Origin: Roseovarius amoyensis
Lineage (GTDB): Bacteria; Pseudomonadota; Alphaproteobacteria; Rhodobacterales; Rhodobacteraceae
Length of the DNA stretch: 64,000 nucleotides
Assembly: GCF_003260265.1 (NCBI RefSeq)
Contig: NZ_QITQ01000014.1
Coordinates: 21,506-85,505 of the forward strand
Reading direction: 5' to 3'
The notes beneath the pieces were generated by a model, which saw only the letters and a list, made by a program, of their open reading frames with translations, was not told where the DNA came from and did no database searches. Position 1 is the first letter of the stretch. Each line of letters begins with the position of its first letter. This document shows, piece by piece, positions 1 through 8,785 of the stretch. Position numbers and translations under genes: made by a program.

Positions 1-1
1 C

Positions 2-859
2 ATCGGTATCGTGGTGATCTTCGTGATGGTTTTTGGCGGTTACATGGCCGCCGGAGGCAAGCTGGGAATCATCCTGCATTCGCTGCCTTTCGAGATGATG
101 ATAATCGTCGGCGCGGCCACCGGCGCCTTTCTGATCGGAAACGAGATGAGCGCGATCATGCACACCGTGCGGGACATGGCGAGGGTCATCAAGGGCCCGA
201 GGTGGAAGCCCGACGATTATCGCGACCTGCTGTGCCTGCTCTTTGAACTGATCCGCCTCGCGCGGCAAAACCCGGTTGCGGTCGAGGAACATATCGAGGC
301 CCCCGCACAATCGGCCATATTCGGCCGCTACCCCCGGATATTGGCGGATGGCGAGGCTGTTGCACTGATCAGCGACACCATGCGCGCGGCGTCGATGAAT
401 TACGATGACCCCCACCAGGTCGAAGAGGTGCTGGACAAGCGGATGGAGGCGTACATGCAGCGTGCCCTGCATTCCAGCCACGCGCTTCAGATAATGGCCG
501 ATGGGTTGCCGGCGCTGGGCATCGTCGCCGCCGTGCTGGGCGTGATCAAGACCATGGCCGCCATCGATCAACCGCCCGAGATCCTGGGAAAGATGATTGG
601 CGGCGCGTTGGTTGGCACCTTTCTGGGCGTGTTCCTGTCCTACGGGCTGGTCGGACCCTTCGCCGGCAAGGTGCGCGCCTCGGTCGAGGAGGACGCGCAT
701 TTCTATCACCTGATACGCGAGGTGCTGGTTGCCAACCTGCACAACCACGCTACCAATATCTGCATCGAGGTCGGCCGCCAGAATACGCCGGCGCCAAATC
801 GCCCCAGCTTTGACGACCTTGAACAGGCGATCAAGGCCGTCAAGCAGGATGCCGCCTGA
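2..859 (+). CDS. motA: Flagellar motor stator protein MotA (5' end outside window)
   Basis: Stator subunit of the proton-driven flagellar motor; with MotB it conducts protons across the inner membrane and pushes on FliG. The frame is already open at the left edge (I-G-I precedes the GTG at 11), so the true start lies a few codons upstream. Four membrane segments are visible, near residues 1-18, 29-48, 162-186 and 192-214 counted from that GTG. The large cytoplasmic loop (about 50-160) holds the conserved Arg/Glu-rich helix, and the proline of PALGIVAAVLG lies at the start of TM3. The length of about 285 fits MotA. The stop overlaps the next ATG by one base (TGATG), so the downstream gene is probably translationally coupled. 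MotB is not in the window. Confidence 0.95.
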   Translation: MGIVVIFVMVFGGYMAAGGKLGIILHSLPFEMMIIVGAATGAFLIGNEMSAIMHTVRDMARVIKGPRWKPDDYRDLLCLLFELIRLARQNPVAVEEHIEAPAQSAIFGRYPRILADGEAVALISDTMRAASMNYDDPHQVEEVLDKRMEAYMQRALHSSHALQIMADGLPALGIVAAVLGVIKTMAAIDQPPEILGKMIGGALVGTFLGVFLSYGLVGPFAGKVRASVEEDAHFYHLIREVLVANLHNHATNICIEVGRQNTPAPNRPSFDDLEQAIKAVKQDAA

Positions 860-3051
860 TGCGGGGGTGGTTGCTTGCCGTCATTCTGGCCTGCTGGTCC
901 GGGGCCGCGTCTGGGCAGACGGTTTCGGTGCGTTCGGGGGAGCACGCGGATTTTACCCGCCTGGTGATCAAGCTGCCCGAACGGGCGCCCTATACCCTGA
1001 CCGGGTCCGGGGTGCAGACCGACCTGGTGATCGACGGGCAGGATTATGAGATCGACACCTCCGCCGTCTTTGACCGCGTGCCGAAAACCCGCCTGACCGG
1101 GATCACGGCATTGCCCGGGCACACCGGGCTGCGCCTGTCCCTCGCCCCCCGTTACGAGGTCAAAAGCTTCTGGTTCGGCGATGCCTCGCTGGTCCTCGAT
1201 ATCAGGGAGGGGGAGCAACCGGCAAAGCCCGTCCGACTGCGGCCTTTGCCGGTGCCGCCGCCGCGGCCAGGACATGCCTTGCGGCTCTTGCAGCGTGATC
1301 TTGACAGACGGTTGCCGATGAAAGGGCCGCCCGCGTCCCCCAATGGCCCGGATCTGGGGATCAGCCGCGATCTGCTGCTCCGCCAGGTCGGTCGGGCGGC
1401 CTCGCAGGGTCTGCTGACACCAATGGCCAGGCGCATCCCGCCCCCCGCGGCGCCGCAGGCCACACCAGAGCCTGTGCCGCAGAAAACCGCCGCCCGGGCC
1501 AGGCCATTACCGCCCGGCATGCATCTGCACGCGCAAACAGCTATCGACCGGGACATGGGCGCGGTGCTGGCAAGACTGGGGGCCGCAGGCGCGCAAACCT
1601 GTCTCGATCCCGAGCGGGTCGACGTTGCGGTCTGGGGGGGTAATGCTTCGTTTCGACAGCAGATCGGCCCGCTGCGAGCGCGGCTGTTGGGCGAATTCGA
1701 CAAACCCGACAAGGCGGCGGTGCTGCGGCTGACGCGGCTCTATGTTCATTTCGGCTTTGGCGCCGAGGCCCGGCAACTGCTGGCCGAGGTCGGCGGGTCT
1801 GCCGCCGCCGATCCCGTTCTGGAGGCAATGGCGGCGATACTTGAGGATGGACATGCCGGGGCGGATTCGGCCCTGTCGGGACAGACGGACTGCGGGCCGA
1901 TGGTGGCGCTGTGGTCGGTGCTGTCCTACCGGGAAATGCCGGCTGGTATTTCGCTGAACGGCGACGCGGTGCTACAGGGGCTGACCGCCCTGCCGGTGCA
2001 TCTGCGGGCCTATCTCGGCCCGGTGCTGGCCAGACGACTGCACGAAGCCGGCTATAAGAGAGAAAGCGCGCGCGTGCGCCGCATCCTCAACCGTGTCGAG
2101 GCAACGACCACTGCCGAGGTCCGGCTGATGGATGCCGAAATTGCCCTTTCCCAAGGCCTTGACGCCCCCGCAGAGGCCACGCTTGGCACAGTTGTGGCCG
2201 GCAATGATGCCCCGTCTGCGCAGGCGCTCTTGCGTCTGATCGACGCGCGGCTGCGACGCGGGGCGGAAATCTCTTACGAGACCGCCCAACTGGCCGGGGC
2301 CTATGCGGTGGAATACAGGGGGCAGCCGCTGGGCACCGATCTGGCAGAGGCACACCTTGCGGCGCTGGCGTCCTCCGGCGCCTTTGACGAGGCGTTCGCG
2401 GTGCTGGATCAGGTTCCTGACGCAGATGCTGCCGGGCGGGCAGCAAGTCGTGCGCGTCTCAGCGGTATCCTGGCCAGCAAGGCATCGGACTATGATTTCC
2501 TGCATCACACCCTGTCCGGGTCGGCAGCACCGCCCGATGGGCTGGACGCTGAAATTGCCAATGTCATGGCTGACAGGTTGATATCACTGGGCTTCCCGAC
2601 CGAGGCGGCCCGGTACGTTGCCCCCCCCGCGACCGGCCCGGAGGAAGATCTGCGCAAGCGTCTGCGGGCGCGTGTCGCATTGGCCCAGGGCCGCCCCCGG
2701 CAGGCCGAGGCAAAGCTGTTGGGCCTGTCTGACAAGGCAGCGACCCGCCTGCGCGCCGAGGCCCGCGCCAGGGCTGGCGATCACCAGGCTGCGCAGGAAC
2801 TGTTCGACGCCGTGGGTGAACCGGACGCGGCGCAAGCCCAGGCCTGGCTGGCCCGTGACTGGGTAGCCCTGCTTGATTCGAAAGACACCACGCACGCCGC
2901 CATCGCGCGGCTGAAACTAACCCATGCCGAGGCGGAGCAGGACGGCAACAGCCAGGGTGTTCTGGCCCGAAACGCGGCCATGATCGAGGGCAGCCAGGCC
3001 GCGCGCGCCGCATTAGCGGCCCTACTGTCGGCCCATCCGCCGCCGCAGTGA
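859..3051 (+). CDS. Secreted TPR-like protein, motA-coupled, function unknown
   Basis: A 730-residue protein whose ATG overlaps the motA stop. Residues 1-19 form a signal peptide ending near ASG-Q. Residues 20-115 look like a small beta-rich domain (alternating hydrophobic strands, AMIN-like in feel). Residues 115-225 are a Pro/Arg-rich linker. Residues 230-730 are an Ala/Leu-rich helical array resembling degenerate TPR repeats. I recognise no enzyme motif. Its place between motA and an SLT-type transglycosylase suggests a periplasmic role around the stator or rod, comparable in position to rhizobial MotC but with no similarity I can see. The location is inferred from the signal peptide; the function is unknown. 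Confidence 0.75.
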   Translation: MRGWLLAVILACWSGAASGQTVSVRSGEHADFTRLVIKLPERAPYTLTGSGVQTDLVIDGQDYEIDTSAVFDRVPKTRLTGITALPGHTGLRLSLAPRYEVKSFWFGDASLVLDIREGEQPAKPVRLRPLPVPPPRPGHALRLLQRDLDRRLPMKGPPASPNGPDLGISRDLLLRQVGRAASQGLLTPMARRIPPPAAPQATPEPVPQKTAARARPLPPGMHLHAQTAIDRDMGAVLARLGAAGAQTCLDPERVDVAVWGGNASFRQQIGPLRARLLGEFDKPDKAAVLRLTRLYVHFGFGAEARQLLAEVGGSAAADPVLEAMAAILEDGHAGADSALSGQTDCGPMVALWSVLSYREMPAGISLNGDAVLQGLTALPVHLRAYLGPVLARRLHEAGYKRESARVRRILNRVEATTTAEVRLMDAEIALSQGLDAPAEATLGTVVAGNDAPSAQALLRLIDARLRRGAEISYETAQLAGAYAVEYRGQPLGTDLAEAHLAALASSGAFDEAFAVLDQVPDADAAGRAASRARLSGILASKASDYDFLHHTLSGSAAPPDGLDAEIANVMADRLISLGFPTEAARYVAPPATGPEEDLRKRLRARVALAQGRPRQAEAKLLGLSDKAATRLRAEARARAGDHQAAQELFDAVGEPDAAQAQAWLARDWVALLDSKDTTHAAIARLKLTHAEAEQDGNSQGVLARNAAMIEGSQAARAALAALLSAHPPPQ

Positions 3052-3085
3052 AGCGGCAAAAGGCCGGCCGCAAAACCTGCATCGC

Positions 3086-3103
3086 GGTTACCGGATGGTA
3101 ACC
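3086..3103. repeat. Short perfect inverted repeat in the intergenic gap
   Basis: GGTTACC and GGTAACC flank a 4-base GGAT, giving a 7-bp perfect stem. It lies in the 119-bp gap between the TPR-like gene and the transglycosylase. No T-run follows, so it is more likely an operator or an mRNA processing hairpin than a terminator. The role is not known. Confidence 0.35.
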
Positions 3104-3170
3104 CAGGCGCGCGTAACCTTTCGCCACGGGGCAGAACGCCCGCGACACCACCGATGCCGGAGAACCCGCC

Positions 3171-3902
3171 TTGACCCGATTGCATGCCCAGCATTCGTTC
3201 CGTTTCAGGCCGGCCGCGTGGGTGGCCGCATGTCTGTGCGCGCTGTGCCTCACCGGCCCGGCGGCGGCCTCGGTTTCCGGCCTCTGCGATGCCGCCGCCC
3301 GGCGTGCTGCGCGCGAAACAGGCGTGCCGGCAACGGTGATGCTGGCGATTACCCGTACCGAGACCGGGCGCGCCCGCGCCGGCCGACTGGAACCGTGGCC
3401 ATGGACGGTGAACATCGCAGGTATCGGGCACTGGTTCGACACGCGTAAGGCGGCGCAGGATTTCATCGACCGCAAGCTGGCGGAAGGGGCGCAGAGCTTT
3501 GATATCGGCTGCTTTCAGATCAATCATAAATGGCACGGCGCCGCGTTTGATTCGGCCGCGCAGATGTTCGACCCGATCACCGGCGCCCGCTACGCGGCAA
3601 CATTTCTGAGCCGCCTGCATGGCGAGCTGGGCGACTGGTCCCTGGCTGCGGGGGCTTATCATTCCCGCACCGAAACCCATGCCCGCCGCTATCGCGTCCA
3701 GTTCGACCGAATTCTCTCCGCGGTGTCAAAGGACGCACCCGAAAGCACGCCCGCCACCCCGGCGCAGCGTCGTGTCGCCCTGCTGGCACAGCGCACCACG
3801 CTGCCGCTGGTATCGAAACCTGGCGGGCGCGGGCGCAATGGCTCCCTAGTGCCCATCGGGGGCGGGCGCGCGGCCTTCATTCCGCTGGCCGGCAGGTTCT
3901 GA
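3171..3902 (+). CDS. Lytic transglycosylase, SLT family, probably flagellum-specific (SltF-like)
   Basis: A 243-residue periplasmic peptidoglycan lytic transglycosylase. I place the start at TTG 3171, which has GGAG 8 bases upstream and no in-frame ATG nearby. Residues 1-34 form a signal peptide. The catalytic Glu is E64 in ITRTETGR. The other SLT landmarks follow: GCFQINHKWHG (usual G-x-x-Q-I), AATFLSRLH, and AAGAYHSR (usual AAYNxG). It sits between motA and flhA, and the FlgJ of this locus lacks a muramidase domain. By analogy with SltF of Rhodobacter sphaeroides, it likely opens the wall for rod passage. The C-terminal 60 residues are low-complexity and not conserved in the family. Confidence 0.85.
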   Translation: MTRLHAQHSFRFRPAAWVAACLCALCLTGPAAASVSGLCDAAARRAARETGVPATVMLAITRTETGRARAGRLEPWPWTVNIAGIGHWFDTRKAAQDFIDRKLAEGAQSFDIGCFQINHKWHGAAFDSAAQMFDPITGARYAATFLSRLHGELGDWSLAAGAYHSRTETHARRYRVQFDRILSAVSKDAPESTPATPAQRRVALLAQRTTLPLVSKPGGRGRNGSLVPIGGGRAAFIPLAGRF

Positions 3903-3905
3903 GCG

Positions 3906-5987
3906 ATGCCGGCGGTGACCATACGCAACATCTTTCAACCAACCGTGCTGCTGGCGCTGGCGCTGATGGCGGTGATCGTGATGATGATCCTGCCGATGCC
4001 CGCCTGGGTGCTGGATGTGGGGCTCGCCGGGTCCTTCGCGCTGGCGATCCTGATTTTCACCCTCACGCTGTTCATCGAGCGCCCGCTTGATTTCTCGGCC
4101 TTTCCGACGGTCTTGCTGGCATCGCTCATGCTGCGGCTGTCGCTCAACGTGTCCTCGACCAAGCTGATCATCGGGCAAGGGCACACCGGCACCGATGCCG
4201 TCGGCGAGGTGATCGAAGGGTTCGCCGATTTCATCATGGGTGGCAGCGTGTTCCTGGGGCTGGTGGTCTTTGGTGTGCTGCTGATCGTCAATTTCATGGT
4301 CATCACCAAGGGGGCGGCGCGCATGGCGGAGGTCGGCGCGCGCTTTGCCCTCGACGGCATGCCGGGCAAGCAACTCGCCATCGACAGCGACATGTCCGCC
4401 GGCGCCATCGACCATGCCGAGGCCAAGGAACGCCGCGAACGCGAGCAGCAGGAGACCACCTTCTTTGGCTCGCTCGACGGCGCGTCGAAATTCGTCAAGG
4501 GCGATGCCGTCGCGGGCTTGCTGATCACGCTGCTCAACCTGGTGATGGGGCTGATCATGGGGACGGTGGTACACGGCATGCCGCTTTCCACCGCGTTCGA
4601 GACCTATGCCATCCTCACCGTTGGCGACGGGTTGGTGACGCAGATCCCGGCGGTTGTGATCTCGATCGCATCGGCGCTGTTGTTGGCGCGCGGCGGCACC
4701 CATGGCGCGACAGACCTGGCGCTTGCCACGCAGCTGGGCCGTCATCCGGCGGCGCTGGCAACGGTGGCGGTGCTGATGGCGCTGTTCGCTCTGGTGCCGG
4801 GGTTGCCCTTTGTGCCCTTCATCCTGGGCGGGGCCGGGCTGGGGGCGGTGGCGGCGTGGATGTACCGCCGCGACCGTGCCGCACAAGCCGCCCCGGCAGA
4901 GATGCCGCCGTCCGCCCCGGCAGAGCGGTCGATGGGCGAGATACTGGATCTCGACGATGTGCATGTCGAATTCGCACCGGACCTGGTGCATATGGTGCTC
5001 GATCCCGGTACCGGGCTGGATGCGCGCATCTTGAACATGCGCCGCTTCGTCGCCACGAAATACGGCCTGATCCTGCCAGAAATCCGCCTGACCGACGACC
5101 CCTCGCTGGGCAACGGGGTCTATGTGATCCGCATCCAGGGGGTCGAACAGGCCCGCGCCCGGCTGATGCCCGCCCGGGTGCTGGCGCTCGATCCCGATGC
5201 CAACCCCGACCTGCCGCCGGGCGAGGCGGTGGCAGAACCTGTCTATGGCGCCCCCGCCCGCTGGATCGACGCCGGGGCCGAGGACGACGCCGCCCTTGCC
5301 GGCACCACTTTGGTGCGCCCGGCCGAGGTGCTGGCGACCCACCTTCTTGAGGTGATAAAGCGCAACCTCAGCCGCCTTCTGACGATGAAATCCATGCGCC
5401 GGCTGCTGGACGAGATGGTCAACCTGCCCGACCCCGCGCGTGCAGAGGCCAACCGCAAGCTGCTGGAGGAACTGATCCCCGACCGGGTGCCCAGTGACCT
5501 GTTGCATTCGATCCTGCGGCTGCTGCTGGCCGAACAGGTGTCGATCCGCAACCTGCCCCTGATACTGGAGGCCACGGCCGAGGGCCGCCAGCGCCACACC
5601 CAGCCAGAGGCCATCTGCGAGCAGGTGCGCCAGCGGCTGGGTTTCCAGATCGTCGGCGGGTTGCGGCGCGAGGATGGCACGCTGCCGCTGATCCAGCTGG
5701 CACCGGATTGGGAAGCGCGGTTTTCGACCTACCAGATGGAGGGCGAGGGCGGACGCCCCGATGTCGCCCTGCCGCCCGAATTGTTCAATGCGCTCGCCCA
5801 GGGCGTACGCGAACAGGTGACGAAGGCGGGCGAAGAGGGCGCCTTTCCCGCCATCGTCTCATCCGCGCTGAGGCGGCGGTTCCTGCGTACCGTGCTGGCC
5901 GCCAAGGGCATCACCAACCCCGTCCTGTCGTTCGAGGAAATCGGCATTGATGCGCAGCCGGCGCTTATGGGTGTGGTGCCGGGATGA
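3906..5987 (+). CDS. flhA: Flagellar type III export gate protein FlhA
   Basis: The 693-residue length is typical. The N-terminal half (about 1-320) holds eight predicted membrane helices. The FHIPEP signature lies in the loop around residues 140-200 (LDGMPGKQLAIDSD). The C-terminal cytoplasmic domain docks chaperone-substrate complexes. Together with FliR, FlhB, FliP and FliQ it forms the proton-driven export gate inside the basal body. It starts 3 bases after the transglycosylase stop, and its own stop overlaps fliR by 4 bp (ATGA). A flhA-fliR-flhB order is standard in Rhodobacteraceae. Confidence 0.98.
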   Translation: MPAVTIRNIFQPTVLLALALMAVIVMMILPMPAWVLDVGLAGSFALAILIFTLTLFIERPLDFSAFPTVLLASLMLRLSLNVSSTKLIIGQGHTGTDAVGEVIEGFADFIMGGSVFLGLVVFGVLLIVNFMVITKGAARMAEVGARFALDGMPGKQLAIDSDMSAGAIDHAEAKERREREQQETTFFGSLDGASKFVKGDAVAGLLITLLNLVMGLIMGTVVHGMPLSTAFETYAILTVGDGLVTQIPAVVISIASALLLARGGTHGATDLALATQLGRHPAALATVAVLMALFALVPGLPFVPFILGGAGLGAVAAWMYRRDRAAQAAPAEMPPSAPAERSMGEILDLDDVHVEFAPDLVHMVLDPGTGLDARILNMRRFVATKYGLILPEIRLTDDPSLGNGVYVIRIQGVEQARARLMPARVLALDPDANPDLPPGEAVAEPVYGAPARWIDAGAEDDAALAGTTLVRPAEVLATHLLEVIKRNLSRLLTMKSMRRLLDEMVNLPDPARAEANRKLLEELIPDRVPSDLLHSILRLLLAEQVSIRNLPLILEATAEGRQRHTQPEAICEQVRQRLGFQIVGGLRREDGTLPLIQLAPDWEARFSTYQMEGEGGRPDVALPPELFNALAQGVREQVTKAGEEGAFPAIVSSALRRRFLRTVLAAKGITNPVLSFEEIGIDAQPALMGVVPG

Positions 5988-6754
5988 CGGCGCTGGCCGA
6001 GTTGGGGGGCATCGCCGGGCAGGTGCTGTGGCTGCATGCCATCGTTTTCCTGCGGGTCGGGCCGGTGATGTCGCTCTTTCCTGGTTTCGGCGACCAAAGC
6101 GTGCCGGTGCGTATCCGCCTGATGCTGGCGCTGATGCTGACCGCCGTTACCGCGCCTGCGGTCGCACCGGGGCTGGGGGCCCTGGCCGAGGCGCCACCGC
6201 CAGTACGGCTCATGCTGACGGAAACGGGTATCGGTCTGCTGCTCGGGATCGGGCTGCGGCTGTTCATCATCGCGCTGCAGACGGCAGGTGCGATGGCGGC
6301 GCAGGCGATGTCGCTGTCGCAGATCGTCGGCAGCGCCGGGGCCGAGCCAATGCCGGCGATGGGGCATCTGCTGGTCATGGGCGGGCTGGCGCTGGCCTTT
6401 ACGCTGGGGCTGCATGTGCGCGCGGCGCAGATGATGATCCTGAGTTATGACCTCCTGCCGCCCAGCCTGGCGCCCGCCGCGTCGGCGGTCGTGGAATGGG
6501 GCGTGGCGCAGGTGGCCCATGCCTTTGGCCTCGCCTTCACCCTGGCGGCGCCCTTCGTCATCGTTTCGGTGCTCTACAACCTGACGCTCGGCATCATAAA
6601 CCGGGCGATGCCGCAGCTGATGGTGGTTTTTGTCGGCGCGCCCTTCATCACCGGGGCCGGGTTGGTGATGCTGATGCTGCTGGCGCCATTGATGCTGACC
6701 CTGTGGATGGAGGCGCTGTCAGCCTTTGTCGCCAATCCTCTGGGAGGCGGCTGA
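5984..6754 (+). CDS. fliR: Flagellar export gate protein FliR
   Basis: A 256-residue, very hydrophobic protein with about six membrane helices, the normal FliR size. It forms the core export channel with FliP and FliQ. The start is the ATG overlapping the flhA stop by 4 bp. Its stop shares one base with the flhB ATG, so flhA, fliR and flhB are probably translated as a coupled set. fliQ is on the opposite strand at 11.5 kb. Confidence 0.96.
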   Translation: MTALAELGGIAGQVLWLHAIVFLRVGPVMSLFPGFGDQSVPVRIRLMLALMLTAVTAPAVAPGLGALAEAPPPVRLMLTETGIGLLLGIGLRLFIIALQTAGAMAAQAMSLSQIVGSAGAEPMPAMGHLLVMGGLALAFTLGLHVRAAQMMILSYDLLPPSLAPAASAVVEWGVAQVAHAFGLAFTLAAPFVIVSVLYNLTLGIINRAMPQLMVVFVGAPFITGAGLVMLMLLAPLMLTLWMEALSAFVANPLGGG

Positions 6755-7839
6755 TGTCCGGGGCCGACGACGATACCGAAAAGTCGCACGAACCCACCGA
6801 GCACAAGCTGCTTGAGGCGCGCAAGAAGGGCGATATCGCGCGTTCGGCTGACCTGACCACCGCCGCCGCCTATGGCGGGCTGCTGTTGGCGCTGCTGTCG
6901 GCCGGGCCTGCGTCGGTAACGCGGCTGGGCGATGTCCTGGCCGGGCTGATCGGGCGCGCCGACCCGCTGGCGCGGCTTGTCTTCGACGGGCCCGCCGCGG
7001 CGCCGGTCGGTGGGCTGTTGATCGCCGTGGCGGGGGCGCTTACGACAGTGCTGCTGATGCCGCCCGCCTTTGCGCTGTTGTCGGTGATCGGCCAGCGCGG
7101 CCTTGTGATGGCGCCCGACAAGCTGCGTCCGCGCCTGTCGCGCATCGACCCGATCCAGAACGCGCGCAAGAAATACGGGCCATCCGGCCTGTTCGAATTC
7201 GCCAAGAGCCTGGCCAAGCTGCTGCTTTACTCGGTGGTGCTCGGTGTCTTCCTGGCCGCACGGATGTCGGACACGGCCGGTGCCCTGCATGCCGAGCCGC
7301 ACCTGATCGGCGCGCTGATGACGCGGATGGTAGTGGAATTTCTGGGCATAGTGCTGCCCGTCGCGCTGGCCATAGGCGCGGTTGATCTGATCTGGCAGAA
7401 CTTCGACCATCGCCGCCGTCTGCGCATGTCGCACAAGGAATTGCGCGACGAGCACAAGAACCACGAGGGCGATCCCCATTTCAAGCAGGAACGCCGCCAG
7501 CGCGGCCAGCGCATTGCTGCCGGCCAGATGATGCGCGATGTGCCGCAGGCAGATGTGGTGATCGTGAACCCGACGCATTTCGCCGTGGCGCTGAAATGGT
7601 CGCGCCTGCCCGGTTCGGCGCCGGTCTGCGTCGCCAAGGGCGTGGACCACGTGGCGCACGCCATCCGCGACCTGGCGCAGGAATCGGGCGTGCCCATTCG
7701 CAACGACCCGCCGACGGCGCGGGCCCTCTATGCCACCACCGCGATCGGGGAAGAGATCGAGTCGGAGCATTACCGTGCCGTCGCCGCCGCGATCCGCTTT
7801 GCCGAACGCATGCGCGCACGCGCAAGGACCTTTGGGTGA
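6754..7839 (+). CDS. flhB: Flagellar export switch protein FlhB
   Basis: A 361-residue protein from ATG 6754, chosen because GGGAGG lies 7 bases upstream and the N-terminus (SGADDDTEKSHEPTEHKL) matches family starts. Four membrane helices span about 35-215, followed by the cytoplasmic autocleavage domain with NPTH at residues 272-275. Self-cleavage between N and P switches export from rod/hook substrates to filament substrates; FliK in this locus supplies the length signal. The stop overlaps the next GTG by 4 bp. Confidence 0.97.
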   Translation: MSGADDDTEKSHEPTEHKLLEARKKGDIARSADLTTAAAYGGLLLALLSAGPASVTRLGDVLAGLIGRADPLARLVFDGPAAAPVGGLLIAVAGALTTVLLMPPAFALLSVIGQRGLVMAPDKLRPRLSRIDPIQNARKKYGPSGLFEFAKSLAKLLLYSVVLGVFLAARMSDTAGALHAEPHLIGALMTRMVVEFLGIVLPVALAIGAVDLIWQNFDHRRRLRMSHKELRDEHKNHEGDPHFKQERRQRGQRIAAGQMMRDVPQADVVIVNPTHFAVALKWSRLPGSAPVCVAKGVDHVAHAIRDLAQESGVPIRNDPPTARALYATTAIGEEIESEHYRAVAAAIRFAERMRARARTFG

Positions 7840-8288
7840 CGCGCGATCCGACAGCGGAACTGGCCCGTCTGACGGCCCTGGTCCGAGATGCCGAAGCGGC
7901 GCGGATGCGTCGGCTGACGGAGGAAGAGACACGCATCAGGGCGGATCTGGCCGCGCTGGATGCCGTCCGCCGCGAGGCGCAGGCGCTGCCTGCAGACGCG
8001 CTCGCCGCGCCGCGCAGTGTCGGTGCGGACATGCTTTGGCAGGCCTGGATCGGCCGCAGGCGCGAAGATCTGCAGATACGCCTGGCCCGTATTCTGGCGC
8101 GCAAAGGGGCGGCCATGCGGGGGCTGCAGGTAGCGCATGGCCGCTGCGAAGCGGCCGAAAGCCTGCACGAGCGGGCGCGGAGCGCGCGCACCGAAGGGCA
8201 GGAAAAAGCACAAATTGCACAGCAACAGAGCCTGTTTTCCCTATTGCGGGGCAGTGCCGCCGCGCGTCTGCCAGACGACGGGTGCTGA
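7836..8288 (+). CDS. FliJ-like coiled-coil protein
   Basis: A 150-residue protein read from the GTG that overlaps the flhB stop by 4 bp. It is almost entirely charged helix (Arg/Glu/Ala-rich heptads through about residue 135), with no membrane segment or signal peptide. That size, composition and place at the end of the export-gate unit fit a FliJ-type stalk/chaperone-escort protein that works with the FliI ATPase. FliJ sequences diverge strongly, so the identification rests on context. It faces fliL tail-to-tail with a 10-bp gap. Confidence 0.6.
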   Translation: MTRDPTAELARLTALVRDAEAARMRRLTEEETRIRADLAALDAVRREAQALPADALAAPRSVGADMLWQAWIGRRREDLQIRLARILARKGAAMRGLQVAHGRCEAAESLHERARSARTEGQEKAQIAQQQSLFSLLRGSAAARLPDDGC

Positions 8289-8298
8289 GCCCGTTCTG

Positions 8299-8775
8299 CT
8301 AGAAATCCTGCCGCGCGATGTCGACGATCAGCACGTTGCGCACCACGTCGCCCAGAACATCGTGCGCGGTTTCGGTCAGCGCCATCCGCAGCACGTCAAG
8401 CGTGTTGCCATCGGTGAACATGCCCGCGAACCCACCCATGTTGGCGTGATCGAACAGCACCTGCAGCAGGGCATCGCGCAGCTTGGGTTCGCGCGCATAG
8501 ACAGTGTCGCGCTCGCCCTGCTCAATCTCGATGCTGAACGACATCACCACCAGTGAATTGACCTGCGCATCCTTGACCACCGGCACGACGAACTGGTTGT
8601 TGAGCTTGACATACTCCGCCCCGCCGATGGTTTCGGGGCTGTCGTGTTCCGGCTCTGGCGGGGCGGTGTGCCCGGCCTCCAACTGTTCTGCCTGAGGTCG
8701 CAGGGCCAGGCCGCCGCCGATGCCGCCGGCCGCGCCAAGCAGGCAAAGGACCAGGGGAAGGATCAGGTTTCGCAT
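8299..8775 (-). CDS. fliL: FliL-family basal body-associated protein
   Basis: A 158-residue protein with one N-terminal membrane anchor (about 3-25, glycine-rich), a short acidic/proline linker, and a periplasmic domain from about residue 54 (YVKLNNQFVVPVV) to the end. This is the FliL layout. FliL rings surround the stator units and affect torque and swarming. It is the last gene of the flgBC-fliEQ-flgFGAH unit, 10 bases after flgH. Confidence 0.8.
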   Translation of the reverse strand: MRNLILPLVLCLLGAAGGIGGGLALRPQAEQLEAGHTAPPEPEHDSPETIGGAEYVKLNNQFVVPVVKDAQVNSLVVMSFSIEIEQGERDTVYAREPKLRDALLQVLFDHANMGGFAGMFTDGNTLDVLRMALTETAHDVLGDVVRNVLIVDIARQDF

Positions 8776-8785
8776 TTCGTCCCCC

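Noticed and set aside
3846..5597. 583-codon minus-strand frame opposite flhA
   Set aside because: Antisense shadow of flhA; composition is His/Arg/Gln-rich with no domain.
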